50,717 nt of DNA from Hymenobacter elongatus (lineage in GTDB: Bacteria > Bacteroidota > Bacteroidia > Cytophagales > Hymenobacteraceae). The stretch spans positions 1-50,717 of the forward strand of contig NZ_SRLD01000039.1 in the NCBI RefSeq assembly GCF_004745955.1, written 5' to 3'. Both the position numbers and the translations under genes were made by a program. The stretch's first letter is position 1. Every line of letters begins with the position of its first letter. Shown one piece after another: positions 41,456-50,554 of the stretch. A model generated the notes under the pieces. That model saw nothing but the letters and a program-made list of their open reading frames with translations. It was not told the DNA's origin and did not search any database.

Positions 41456-42817
41456 TTACTTCTTGATCTGCGAGCTTTCGAAGCCCAGCTTGGTGAGGCC
41501 GCGCTGCACGTCGGGGCTGCTCATGAACAGCTTCCAGAGCAGGCCCGAGCGGTGGTTTTCAATCATGCCCACAATCGGGCCCTGGTCGATGGCCAGGTGA
41601 GATTTGGCGTACCAGTTGTGCTGCTCACTGAAGCCATCCACGAAGCCATACTCACTCCAGATTTTGTCGCCCAGGTCATTGTAAAAGTGCTTCAGGGCCA
41701 GCATCGAAAACTCCGGCGTGTAGGGCATAGCCGACAGCGCCGCGGTGGGCGAAATCACGCCCAGATCTTCGGAGGGCGAGTGGGCAGCGTAGCCCTGGTA
41801 GCTGTCGGAAGCGGTGAGGCCCCAGCTGTTGGGGCCATAGCCTTTGTACTTCTTGGGGTTGTCGAGGCAGTAGGCGTGGTTGATGAGGGTATGGTTGCGG
41901 TTCTGCTCCCAATAGTCGGCGTACTGGTCTTTCAGGCCGCGCGGGTCGAGGCCCAGGAAGGTGTAGTGGGAGAAAAACAACGGCCCGCCATAGTCGAAGC
42001 CCAGGGGTAGCTTGGTGTTATAGAAGCTCTTGCCGTTGCGGAAATAGTCGCCGGTAGCCCAGCCCTGGTCGTACACTTTCTTGTCGATACTGTACTTGGG
42101 CGACGACGCGGCCAGCACGTAGGTAATCAGGCACTCGTTGTAGCCGTGAATCTGGTGGTTCATGCTCCAGCCGTTGTTGGGGCTCCAGTGCCAATAGAGC
42201 ACGTTTTGGCCGCCCTGCTGGTGCCAGCTCCACTCCACGCCTTCCCACATCCAGAGAATGTGGTTGCGCAAATCCCGCTCGGCCTGGTTTTCCTGCGTGA
42301 AGTACTGCCGGGCGCAGATCAGGCCCTCAAACAGGAAAGATGTTTCCACCAAATCCGCGCCGTCGTCTTTTTGGCTGAAGCGAATCACCTTGCCGGTAGC
42401 CCCATTGAGCCAGTGCGGATACACGCCGTGAAACGAGTCGGACTTCTCCAGAAATCGCACGATTTTGTAGATGCGCGCCGCCGCCTGCTCCCGCGTTATC
42501 CACTTACGCTCGGCCGCCACGATGATGGCCATAATGCCGAAGCCCGTGCCGCCCGTCGTCACCACTTCGTTGCCGTACTCGTAGGCCACATTGCTCCGCT
42601 CCCGCGCCATGCCCGACACCGGGTGCCCGAAGTCCCAGAAGTAGCGGAAGGTCTGCCGTTGCACCAGGTCCAGCAGCTGCTCGTCCGAGAGGTTGCGGGG
42701 CCGCTGTTTCGGGTCGAACCTGGTAACGGCAGTAGCTTTGGCCGGCGCGGCTTTTTGCTGGGCCAGCAGTCCGAAAGGCAGCAGCCAATACAGCAACAGG
42801 AGGATTTTTGCTTTCAT
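41456..42817 (-). CDS. GH144-like secreted glucanase (glycoamylase domain)
   Basis: 453 residues from MKAKILLLLYWLLPFGLLAQ, a signal peptide. The mature protein contains the Glycoamylase (PF10091) landmarks: RQTFRYFWDFGHPVSGMARE near residue 50, TGGTGFGIMAIIVAAERKWI near 85, DGADLVETSFLFEGLICARQ near 150, NNGWSMNHQIHGYNECLITY near 210 and GFDYGGPLFFSHYTFLG near 290. GH144 enzymes such as the one of Chitinophaga pinensis are endo-beta-1,2-glucanases. In this locus with a GH3 enzyme it probably generates beta-1,2-gluco-oligosaccharides. Related proteins of other specificities exist, so the exact substrate is an inference. Confidence 0.8.
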   Translation of the reverse strand: MKAKILLLLYWLLPFGLLAQQKAAPAKATAVTRFDPKQRPRNLSDEQLLDLVQRQTFRYFWDFGHPVSGMARERSNVAYEYGNEVVTTGGTGFGIMAIIVAAERKWITREQAAARIYKIVRFLEKSDSFHGVYPHWLNGATGKVIRFSQKDDGADLVETSFLFEGLICARQYFTQENQAERDLRNHILWMWEGVEWSWHQQGGQNVLYWHWSPNNGWSMNHQIHGYNECLITYVLAASSPKYSIDKKVYDQGWATGDYFRNGKSFYNTKLPLGFDYGGPLFFSHYTFLGLDPRGLKDQYADYWEQNRNHTLINHAYCLDNPKKYKGYGPNSWGLTASDSYQGYAAHSPSEDLGVISPTAALSAMPYTPEFSMLALKHFYNDLGDKIWSEYGFVDGFSEQHNWYAKSHLAIDQGPIVGMIENHRSGLLWKLFMSSPDVQRGLTKLGFESSQIKK

Positions 42818-42847
42818 GGGTTGGTGGTGAGGCGGAGCATTTAGGCT

Positions 42848-43045
42848 GTCATGTCGACCAGCGGGAGACATCTCGCGTGCTGACGTTGTTGAAAACAGAA
42901 CGTCATGCTGAGCTTGTCGAAGCATCTCTCCCGCTTCGTTGGGCAAGTGTCAGTAGCTGCGGGAGAGATGCTTCGACAGACGGACGCCAGATCAAGCGTG
43001 ACATATACCATTGCACGCGAGATGTCTCCCGCTGGTCGACATGAC
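42848..43045. repeat. Nested palindromes with a chimeric inner arm
   Basis: The outer arms are GTCATGTCGACCAGCGGGAG ACATCTCGCGTGC (42848 on) and its complement ending at 43045. The inner element 42898-43002 has left arm GAACGTCATGCTGAGCTTGT CGAAGCATCTCTCCCGC. Its right arm starts as the complement but then switches to ACGGACGCCAGATCAAGCGT GAC, an arm type also seen at 49298 and 37052. It lies between susD and the GH144 gene. Confidence 0.85.
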
Positions 43046-43058
43046 GGTCTGTGAGGCC

Positions 43059-44600
43059 CTAATACCCCGGATTTTGCTGGAGCCGCCCGCCGCTCAGGTC
43101 AATCTGCTCCTGCGGAATGGGGAACAGGTCGTGCTTGCCCTTCACGAAGGTTTTGCCCTGAGCCGCGAAAATGGGCACGATGCGGCCCGGCTGCACACTT
43201 TCCTGGCGCACTAGGTCGAAGAACCGGTCGTGCTCCAGGGCCAGCTCCACGCGGCGCTCCTTCCAGATACTGGCCAGCGTTACGGTGGTGAGCGGCGGCA
43301 GCCCGGCCCGGCTCCGGACGCGGTTTACGTTGGTCAGCGCGGCCGTTGCGTTGCCGGTCTGGAAGGCAGCTTCGGCGTTTATCAGCAGCACTTCGGCGTA
43401 GCGCATCACCCGGATATTCTTGGGCAGATAGTCATTATTGCCGCAGTTTTTCTCCCGGAGGCGGCTGTGGTAGGCCTTGTAGCTGTAGCGGAAATTCTCC
43501 ACCGAGTCTTTGCTCGGGATCCGGAATCCGTCCCACAGCACCGTGCCCTTGCGTTCGGTGGTGATAAAGATGATGGTGCCGGCCCGGCGCTTGTCGCCCG
43601 GCTCGTAGGCATCGGCCAGCTGCTGGGTGGGCGTGTTGAAGCCGAAGCCCAGATCGGCCCAGCCGCCGCGCCCCCCGGCCCGGGGCCCCTGGCTCACGGT
43701 GTAGAGGTTCACGGCCGAGTTGTTGCAGGCCGCGTTGACGCCGGTCTGCACCTCGAAAATCGACTCCTCGCTGTTGGCTCCTTTCTCGCGCCAGATGTCT
43801 TCGTAATCTTTGTATAGCCCGTACGCCCCCGAGCGGCCCTGCACGATTTCGTTGCTCAGCTCCAGAGCCTTCTGGTAGTTTTTCTGGTACAGATACACCT
43901 TGGCCAGCATGGCCTGGGCGGCTCCTTTGGTGGCGCGGCCGGTTTCGGTAGCACCCTTCAGCGGCAGGTTGTCAACGGCAAACTGGAAGTCCTCGGTGAT
44001 GAGCTGATAAATCTCGGCGGCCGTGGCCCGCTGCTGCAGCGCCGGGTTGTTGAGCTCCGAAGCCGGCGGAATCCGGTCGAGCAGGGGCACGCCCCCGAAG
44101 AAGCGCACCAGATTGAAGTAGAAATAGCCGCGCAGAAACCGAACCTCCCCGATCAGGCGGTTTTTGACGACCTCGGAAGCCGGGCTCAGCGGAATCTTAT
44201 CCAGCGCCTGGTTGGCCCGGTTCACTCCCTGGAAATAGCCTTTCCAGGTGTTATTTACGATGCCGTTGGTGGAGTTCAGCGTGAAGTTATCGACCTCCAG
44301 GCCGGGGCCGTAATCCTGAGGGCTGCTGCCTTTGTCGGAGTCGTCGGAAGCAATATCAGTCAGAAACACGTATTGCAGGCCGTGAATATCGGGGCCAAAG
44401 CCGCCGAGGTACATCACGTTATACACGCCATCGACGAGGCGCTGGGCGGCAGCCACGTCGGTCCGGATCTGGTCTTCGGTGAGCTGGCCCTGGGGTGCCA
44501 CGTCCAGAAAATCTTTGCAGCCCACGGCACCCGCCGTAAGAGCCAGGCCGAGCGCGGCCAGCGCCATGCGCCGGGAAAGAGAAGTAGGTAGAGCTTTCAT
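43059..44600 (-). CDS. susD: SusD/RagB-family surface glycan-binding lipoprotein
   Basis: 513 residues. The signal peptide ends in a lipobox, LTAGAVGC, with the acylated Cys at residue 28 and KDFLDVAPQGQLTEDQI after it. The TPR-like helical core includes NTWKGYFQGVNRANQALDKI, GEVRFLRGYFYFNLVRFFGG VPLLDRIPP and AMLAKVYLYQKNYQKALELS. The C-terminus has the SusD pattern IWKERRVELALEHDRFFDLV and a FPIPQEQIDLSGGRLQQNPG end. It caps the SusC channel and binds the target glycan. It is 12 bp downstream of susC. Confidence 0.95.
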   Translation of the reverse strand: MKALPTSLSRRMALAALGLALTAGAVGCKDFLDVAPQGQLTEDQIRTDVAAAQRLVDGVYNVMYLGGFGPDIHGLQYVFLTDIASDDSDKGSSPQDYGPGLEVDNFTLNSTNGIVNNTWKGYFQGVNRANQALDKIPLSPASEVVKNRLIGEVRFLRGYFYFNLVRFFGGVPLLDRIPPASELNNPALQQRATAAEIYQLITEDFQFAVDNLPLKGATETGRATKGAAQAMLAKVYLYQKNYQKALELSNEIVQGRSGAYGLYKDYEDIWREKGANSEESIFEVQTGVNAACNNSAVNLYTVSQGPRAGGRGGWADLGFGFNTPTQQLADAYEPGDKRRAGTIIFITTERKGTVLWDGFRIPSKDSVENFRYSYKAYHSRLREKNCGNNDYLPKNIRVMRYAEVLLINAEAAFQTGNATAALTNVNRVRSRAGLPPLTTVTLASIWKERRVELALEHDRFFDLVRQESVQPGRIVPIFAAQGKTFVKGKHDLFPIPQEQIDLSGGRLQQNPGY

Positions 44601-44612
44601 ACAGCGACAGGC

Positions 44613-47600
44613 TTAGAAGTTGACGTTGAGGCCGAGCGCGAGCGTGCGGCTGGTAGGATAGGTGGTGGCCTCAATGCCGGAATCGAGCGGGCCGCCCGGC
44701 AGCTCCGGCGTGAAGCCCGAGTAGTTCGTGACCGTAAACAGGTTCTGGCCCGAGGCAAACACGCGCAACGACGAGATGTAGGCCTTTTTGGTCAGCTCCC
44801 CCGGAATCGTGTAGCCCAGCACCAGGTTGTTGAGCCGCAGATAAGAGCCCGACTCGATGAAATAGGTCGAGTTCGGCGTGTTGTTGCGAATGGCAAACGG
44901 GTCGGTTTGCGACGGGTTCGTGGCCGACCAGCGGCTGTTGGCGAAGTCGGCTTCGACGTTGTCGGTATCCGACTGCGTGGCCTGCTTTTTCCGGTTATAT
45001 ACCTTGTTGTTCACGTTGCCCGAGAAGACGAACGAGAAATCCAGTCCCCGAAAATTGAGGCCGCCGTTGATACCGAAATACATCGGCGGCTGGTAGGAGC
45101 CCGCATACACCCGGTCGCGCAAGTCGATGGTGCCGTTGCCGTCGGTGTCGGCATACTTCAGGTCGCCGGGCTTGGGCGCGAAGAAGGTGTACTTCGGATA
45201 CGCGTCAATTTCCCCCTGATTCTGAAATACGCCCACCGTCTGGAGCACGTAGAAGCTGCCCGCCGCCACGCCGTTGTCGGAGCGCGTCACGTTATTGGCC
45301 CCGCCAAACAGGGCCTGGCCGCCGTTCAGGTTTTCGATGCGGTTCTTGTTGAAAGTAGCATTCACCCCGAAGTTGTAGCTGAACTTGTCGCCCACCGTGG
45401 CGCGCCAGTTCAGGGCCGCTTCCAGACCCTGGTTGCTGATGTCGGCCGCGTTGGTGATATACTGGTTGTCGGGGTCGCCAAACTGGCCGGGAATGTTCAC
45501 CGGAATCAGCGCGTCGGCGGTTTTCTTCTGGTAGTAGGTCACCTCACCGCTCAGGTGGTTGTCGAGCGTGGCAAACTCCAGGGCCAGGTCGTACTCCGTC
45601 GTCACCTCCCAGCGCACGTCTGGGTTCTTGATCTGGTTGATAATGGCCCCCAGAGTCGGCCGGTCGCCAAACACGTAGGGCGTGTTGATTTCCGCCGTCA
45701 CGATGTAGGCCGTGGGGTCAATCTGGTCGTTGCCGAGCTGGCCGTAGCTGGCGCGCAGCTTCAGAAAGTCCACGATGCTCTGGTCCTTCAAAAAGCCTTC
45801 TTCGGTCAGAATCCAGCCCAGTCCCAGCGACGGAAACAAGCCCCAGCGCTGATTAGCCCCAAACTTCGAGGTACCATCGTAGCGCACGTTGGTCGTTAGC
45901 AGGTACTTGTCGGCGAAGGCGTAGTTGAGGCGGCCCAGGTACGACAGGCGCCGGTCTTTGCCTATCGTGGGCGCCCCGTTTACCGACGTCGTCGGGTCGC
46001 CGGTGCTCAGGTACCACTGGTTGGGGTCTTCGGGCACGTTGCGGCGGCTGCCCGAAAGTGAGTTGCTGGTGCCTTCTTCCACCACCGTGCCGGCCAGCAG
46101 CGTCAGATTATGCTTTTCGGCAAATACGCGCTGGTAGGTGGCCGTATTTTCCCAGAGGTAGCGGTTGCTGTTCACCTGCGTCACGTTCAGCTCGCTGAAT
46201 GGCCGCTGCTGCCCGCCCCCCGCTTTCAGGAAGGTCGTCTCGTTGTTGAGGTACTGATAGTCATACACGCGGCGGTTGTTGAAGTTCAGGTCCAGGTTGA
46301 TGGCCGAGCGCAGCGTGAGCCCTTCAATAGGCCGGAAATCGAGACCGACGTTGCCCTGCAGGCGGTTTTCCAACGAGCGGTTGTCGTTTTTCTCAATGTC
46401 CAGCACCGGGTTGCCCACGTTGCCGTAGGCCGACGTGTTGCCGTAGCGGCCGCCTTCTTTGGCTGTAATAATGGGCGCAGCGCGGTAGGCGTTCTGGAAG
46501 GCCGTGGCGAAGTTCACGTCCTTGGTATTGGCCCGGCTGAAGGAAGCCTGCGAGTTGAGGCTGAGCTTGGGCGAAATGGTGAAATCGGTGTTGGAGCGCA
46601 CCGTCAGGCGCGAAAACCGGTTGCCGATGGCAATACCATTATCCTCCAGCAGGTTGCCGCTGAAGTAGTAGCGCACGTTCTCATTGGCTCCCGACACGGC
46701 CAGGTTGTGGTTCTGGTAGGTCGAGCGGCGCAAAATCTGGTCGTACCAGTTGGTAGAGCCGGAATAGTCGGGAATGGTCAGCGTCGGGGCCGTTTCGCGC
46801 AGGTACTTCGTGTACTGCTCGGCGTCGGCCATCTGCACCAGATTGGCGGCCTGCTTGAAGCCCACGGTGCTGTTGTAGCTCAGCACCGGCTTGCCCTGCT
46901 TGCCTTTTTTGGTCGTCACGATGATAACCCCGTTGGCCCCGCGCACGCCATAGATGGCCGCCGCCGAAGCATCTTTCAGCACATCAATGGTTTCGATATC
47001 GGAGTTGCTCAGGTTACGGATATCGGTCGTCTGCACTCCATCGACCACATAGAGCGGCTCGGCCCCGGCCAGCAGCGTGCCCGTGCCCCGGATGCGTACT
47101 TTGGGCTGGGCATTGGGCGTGCCGTCGCTGATAATCTGCACGCCGGCCGTTTTGCCCTGCAAGGCCTGGGTGGGCGTCTGCACCGGCTGGTTCACAATTT
47201 CCTCGGCTTCTACCCGCGCCACCGCGCCGGTTACGTCGCGCTTCTGCTGGGTGCCATAGCCCACGACCACCACCTCACTGAGGGTTTCGGTATCGGGGGC
47301 CAGGGCCACATCCACGGTAGTGCGGCCCACCACGGCCACTTCCTGGGCCGCGTAGCCGATAAAGGAAAACACGAGCGTAGCGTTGTCGGGCACCGACAGT
47401 GAGTAGCGGCCGTCGGCATCGGTCTGGGTGCCGGTAGAGCCGCCTTTCACGGTTACGTTCACGCCGGGCAGCGCCGCGCCTTTCTCGTCAATCACGCGGC
47501 CCGTCACGGTAGCGTCCACCACGGCCGGGCTCAGGATAATGCCGCTCGGAATCAGCTCGTAGCTAATGCGCAGCGGGTCGAGCACCGCGTGCAGGGCCTG

Positions 47601-47879
47601 GGCCAGGGGCTGCTCCACGATATCGACCGACACGCGCCGGCTGGCCCCGATCAGCTTGCTGCTGTACTGGAAGCGGGCGGTGGTCTGGGTTTCAATGCGG
47701 CTGAGCACCGACTTGACGGTTTCGGCCGTGGCCTGAATCGTGACGGGCTGGGCCAGCAGCGGCTGCGCATCGGCCGGGCCAGCCAGGGCCAAGCCCGTAC
47801 AGAAACACATGCTAAGCACTTGCAGAAGCACGATTCGCTTCAGGTGCCCGGCCAAACGGGGAAGTAGAGGAAAGATCAT
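44613..47879 (-). CDS. susC: SusC/RagA-family TonB-dependent transporter with STN domain
   Basis: 1088 residues. The signal peptide ends near ALAGPADAQ. The STN domain (about 45-115, VTIQATAETVKSVLSRIETQ) indicates coupling to a FecR/ECF pair. A carboxypeptidase regulatory-like domain follows (VTGRVIDEKGAALPGVNVTV), then the TonB-box/plug region with SEVVVVGYGTQQKRDVTGAV and the RIRGTGTLLAGAEPLYVVDG signature. The barrel runs to the C-terminal LALGLNVNF. It imports oligosaccharides across the outer membrane using TonB energy. The neighbouring gene order sigma-FecR-SusC-SusD is standard for transporter-sensor PULs. Confidence 0.96.
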   Translation of the reverse strand: MIFPLLPRLAGHLKRIVLLQVLSMCFCTGLALAGPADAQPLLAQPVTIQATAETVKSVLSRIETQTTARFQYSSKLIGASRRVSVDIVEQPLAQALHAVLDPLRISYELIPSGIILSPAVVDATVTGRVIDEKGAALPGVNVTVKGGSTGTQTDADGRYSLSVPDNATLVFSFIGYAAQEVAVVGRTTVDVALAPDTETLSEVVVVGYGTQQKRDVTGAVARVEAEEIVNQPVQTPTQALQGKTAGVQIISDGTPNAQPKVRIRGTGTLLAGAEPLYVVDGVQTTDIRNLSNSDIETIDVLKDASAAAIYGVRGANGVIIVTTKKGKQGKPVLSYNSTVGFKQAANLVQMADAEQYTKYLRETAPTLTIPDYSGSTNWYDQILRRSTYQNHNLAVSGANENVRYYFSGNLLEDNGIAIGNRFSRLTVRSNTDFTISPKLSLNSQASFSRANTKDVNFATAFQNAYRAAPIITAKEGGRYGNTSAYGNVGNPVLDIEKNDNRSLENRLQGNVGLDFRPIEGLTLRSAINLDLNFNNRRVYDYQYLNNETTFLKAGGGQQRPFSELNVTQVNSNRYLWENTATYQRVFAEKHNLTLLAGTVVEEGTSNSLSGSRRNVPEDPNQWYLSTGDPTTSVNGAPTIGKDRRLSYLGRLNYAFADKYLLTTNVRYDGTSKFGANQRWGLFPSLGLGWILTEEGFLKDQSIVDFLKLRASYGQLGNDQIDPTAYIVTAEINTPYVFGDRPTLGAIINQIKNPDVRWEVTTEYDLALEFATLDNHLSGEVTYYQKKTADALIPVNIPGQFGDPDNQYITNAADISNQGLEAALNWRATVGDKFSYNFGVNATFNKNRIENLNGGQALFGGANNVTRSDNGVAAGSFYVLQTVGVFQNQGEIDAYPKYTFFAPKPGDLKYADTDGNGTIDLRDRVYAGSYQPPMYFGINGGLNFRGLDFSFVFSGNVNNKVYNRKKQATQSDTDNVEADFANSRWSATNPSQTDPFAIRNNTPNSTYFIESGSYLRLNNLVLGYTIPGELTKKAYISSLRVFASGQNLFTVTNYSGFTPELPGGPLDSGIEATTYPTSRTLALGLNVNF

Positions 47880-48019
47880 AGGACGGAGGTGGGGTTTGGG
47901 ATGGAAACTAGCTGGTAACCAGACGACAGACCCGGCGTGGCGGCCGGAATCGTTTGCGGACGTATGTTTAGCATAGGCAGGGGTACTAACAGGTCAGCGC
48001 GGGCCGCTACGGGGCCGCC

Positions 48020-49036
48020 CTAGCACTTTCCGGGGTGGAGCAGAATATGAGTGGTAGTTTTTTCGTAGGATGCCCCCAGAATCTTGCAGAGGATGTCGAG
48101 CTTTTCGTACAGGGGCTCATTGCCGAGCTTAAGCGTTACGGTGCAGGCCGCGAAAGCCACTTTATCGTACACGATGGGCACGCCATATGCCTCTTCCAGA
48201 ACGGCCAGCACAGCAGCCACCGGCTGGTCGTCGAACACGAAGGAATGCGGCGTGAGCAGGGCGGGCCGTGCCACCAGCGCCTGGGTCAGCTCGTGGCGGT
48301 CGGCGCGGTATGTAGCTTGCTGGTTGGGCAGCACCACCAGGCTCGGGCTCATCTTCGCGGCCGGAGCAGTGGCCGCGGAAGCCGCCACGCGGGGCGTCAC
48401 GCGCACCCGTCCGGTTTTTACCAGCACTACAGCTTCGGGCTGGGCCGCGTAGGCCCGCACCGTGAAGCTAGTGCCCAGCACCGTCGTCACGACTTTATCG
48501 GTGTATACCAGAAAGGGCCGGGCCGGATTGTGGGACACCGTAAAGAAGGCTTCGCCCACCAGATACACCGTGCGGCGGGCACCCCGAAACTGCGCCGGGT
48601 ATTTCAGCTGGCTGGCCGGCGCGAGCGTCACGGTACTCTTGTCGGCCAGCGTTAGGGTCCGGGGCTGGCGGGTGGCGTTGTCGTACACCAGCCACTGGGC
48701 CGATTGGGCAGTATGCGCGGCTGAGCGGGGCGTTGGGGTCATCGGACCGGGCCGGAGGGAAGTTTGCCAAATACCCACCCCCAGCACAATGGCCGCCGCC
48801 GCCGCGTAGCGCCCGACGCGCCACCACGGCTGGGCTCCTGCGGGTGCGTCTTCTTTCCCGATAATGCGCTGCCATAACGTGGCTTTGAGCAACGCCTGCT
48901 CGTCGGCGCTTAGCTCCAGCTGCTCGTCGGCGCTATTCAGGCCCTCATACCACCGCTCCACGGCCCTTTTTTCCTCGGGCGTGCAGGTTCCCTGCTGGTA
49001 GCGGTGCAACAGATTCTGAAAATCGGCAGGCTTCAT
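48020..49036 (-). CDS. FecR-family anti-sigma factor
   Basis: 338 residues from MKPADFQNLLHRYQQGTCTP. Earlier in-frame codons to 49171 are rejected. The N-terminal cytoplasmic part (1-70) probably binds the sigma factor. A transmembrane helix at about 76-91 (GRYAAAAAIVLGVGIW) follows. The periplasmic FecR domain (about 130-230) includes LADKSTVTLAPASQLKYPAQ FRGARRTVYLVGEAFFTVSH. The C-terminal DUF4974-like region has FDDQPVAAVLAVLEEAYGVP. It should relay transport signals from the SusC STN domain to the ECF factor encoded upstream. Confidence 0.93.
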   Translation of the reverse strand: MKPADFQNLLHRYQQGTCTPEEKRAVERWYEGLNSADEQLELSADEQALLKATLWQRIIGKEDAPAGAQPWWRVGRYAAAAAIVLGVGIWQTSLRPGPMTPTPRSAAHTAQSAQWLVYDNATRQPRTLTLADKSTVTLAPASQLKYPAQFRGARRTVYLVGEAFFTVSHNPARPFLVYTDKVVTTVLGTSFTVRAYAAQPEAVVLVKTGRVRVTPRVAASAATAPAAKMSPSLVVLPNQQATYRADRHELTQALVARPALLTPHSFVFDDQPVAAVLAVLEEAYGVPIVYDKVAFAACTVTLKLGNEPLYEKLDILCKILGASYEKTTTHILLHPGKC

Positions 49037-49297
49037 GAGGTACGGTATCAGAGGGCTTCTGAATTCGTAGTCGCTCAACCGGCCCGTTACCCTAGCCTTC
49101 CCTCGGAAAAAAAGGAAATTTCTTTTGCGTGCTGGGCTGCTGCTGCCTTGGTCCTGCTTCTCTCCTACCACAGATAAGTGGCTTGCCGTATTGCTGAGAC
49201 AGAAGCTGTGTGGAAATCCGATAGAACGTCCTGCTTGCTCCGGCGTGCGCAGAGCCGAGGCATGATGTTTACAAGTGAAGCTGTTTAGGAAGTCAAA

Positions 49298-49346
49298 AGG
49301 CCGTCATGCTTCGACTGCGCGGACGCCAGATCAAGCATGACGGCCT
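49298..49346. repeat. Short palindrome with ATGCTTCGACTG / GGACGCCAGATCAAGCAT arms
   Basis: AGGCCGTCATGCTT (49298 on) pairs with AAGCATGACGGCCT (ending 49346). The interior CGACTGCGCGGACGCCAGAT C carries the GCGTCC-type arm also found at 42975 and 37052. To the left, GAAGCTGTTTAGGAAGTC (about 49277) is the left end of the AAGCTGTTTAG family. Confidence 0.8.
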
Positions 49347-49380
49347 GAATTGCTTATACCGTATTCCTGAACACTTCTAC

Positions 49381-49436
49381 TCTGTCACACGCAGAGGCGT
49401 CACACTTTAAAGTGTGACGCCTCTGCGTGTGACAGA
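49381..49436. repeat. Perfect 56-bp palindrome
   Basis: Positions 49381-49408 (TCTGTCACACGCAGAGGCGT CACACTTT) are the exact reverse complement of 49409-49436, with TTTAAA at the centre and no mismatches or loop. It lies 38 bp past the end of the sigma factor gene. It may act as a terminator, but a perfect palindrome without a T-tract is unusual and may instead be a protein-binding or mobile-element site. Confidence 0.9.
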
Positions 49437-49474
49437 CTCGCATGATACGCTGATTACCCCATCCGGGCGGCGGC

Positions 49475-50089
49475 TCAGCCCCAGAACAGCAGCAGCGCCA
49501 CACCCAAAAATTCCTTCAGCCGCACGCGCAGCACCTTCAGGGCGCGGGTCAAATGATATTCCACCGTTTTCTGCGACAGGTTCAGGTAGCCGGCTATTTC
49601 GCGCACCGACTGATGCTCCAGCCGGCTCCGCCGAAACACTTCCCGCGTATGCCCCGGCAAGGCATTCAGGCTGCTGGCCAGGGCCAGGGACAAATCGTCG
49701 GCGGCTACGGCTTCTTCCGTGCCCCGGTCGGCGGTAGCCTGGTGTGTGCGGGCATACGACAGGTAGGCCCCGTGCGTCATTTTAGACTTTATCCAATCCA
49801 GCACCTGGTAGCGTACCGCCGCGTTGAGGTAGCTGCTGAGTTTCTGAATAGAATGCTCCCGCCGCCGGTTCCACAGCGCCAGAAACAGCTCCTGCACAAT
49901 TTCCTCGGCCCCTTCCCGGGAGTTCACCTTCCGGTGCGCCACCTTGAAAAGCGGCAGCCAGTAGCGCTCATAAATCTCGGCGAAAGCCAACTCATCGTCC
50001 TGGATCAGGGCTGCCGCCAGCGCATCATCGTCCCAGGCCGCGTACAGCTTCAGGCAAGACGAAGAAGAGCGAGTAGCGGAGGTAGGCAT
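49475..50089 (-). CDS. ECF sigma factor (SigW/RpoE-like, FecI type)
   Basis: 204 residues from MPTSATRSSSSCLKLYAAWD. An earlier frame to 50146 adds non-conserved residues. Region 2: ELAFAEIYERYWLPLFKVAH RKVNSREGAEEIVQELFLAL WNRR. Region 4 near the C-terminus: SLNALPGHTREVFRRSRLEH with QSVREIAGYLNLSQKTVEYH LTRALKVLRV. It probably activates the locus after a signal through SusC and FecR. It is the first gene of the PUL on the minus strand. The C-terminal tail FLGVALLLFWG is hydrophobic, which is unusual but occurs in Bacteroidota ECF factors. Confidence 0.93.
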   Translation of the reverse strand: MPTSATRSSSSCLKLYAAWDDDALAAALIQDDELAFAEIYERYWLPLFKVAHRKVNSREGAEEIVQELFLALWNRRREHSIQKLSSYLNAAVRYQVLDWIKSKMTHGAYLSYARTHQATADRGTEEAVAADDLSLALASSLNALPGHTREVFRRSRLEHQSVREIAGYLNLSQKTVEYHLTRALKVLRVRLKEFLGVALLLFWG

Positions 50090-50554
50090 GCGCGAAAAAG
50101 TGGAGCAAACCGGGAGCAGGCAGGCGTTTTCAGCCTCTTCCCGCAAGAGAGTTTCTATCTTCTAACGCGGCCGGCGGCATACGGTTTTTGCCGGTGCGGT
50201 ATCGTGCACCGCGCCGCCAGCCAGCCGCAGCATACCACGCCTTCTGAGTTCAGTACAATACCCGAACCAGACGAAGCACGACCGCTGCGGAGCCGGCCAA
50301 AACAGCATTTTGGCTGCATCCCGTAATAGTGACCAGAAAAGCCGCCTAGAATGGGAGGACAGTCAGCCAACAGTAGCTCTATAGTTCAGAGAGAACGTCA
50401 TGCTCATCTGGCGTCCATGTCTCGTCCGGCTATAGCTATACAGGTGGAGGGAGTAATCCGGCCTGCGCTTTACGGGCCGGGTTGGTAATCCGGATTGAAC
50501 TTTACAGGCAGACAAGATAGGCAGCGGTTTTTCTTCCGCCGCTGGGGTCAGGTG
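50090..50554. other. Gap between the sigma factor and the IS3-family gene
   Basis: No supported gene. A lone arm of the palindromic family lies at 50397-50420 (GTCATGCTCATCTGGCGTCC). Two GTAATCCGG segments near 50453 and 50487 may belong to the end of the insertion sequence. A 71-residue frame at 50155-50370 is not protein-like. Confidence 0.5.
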
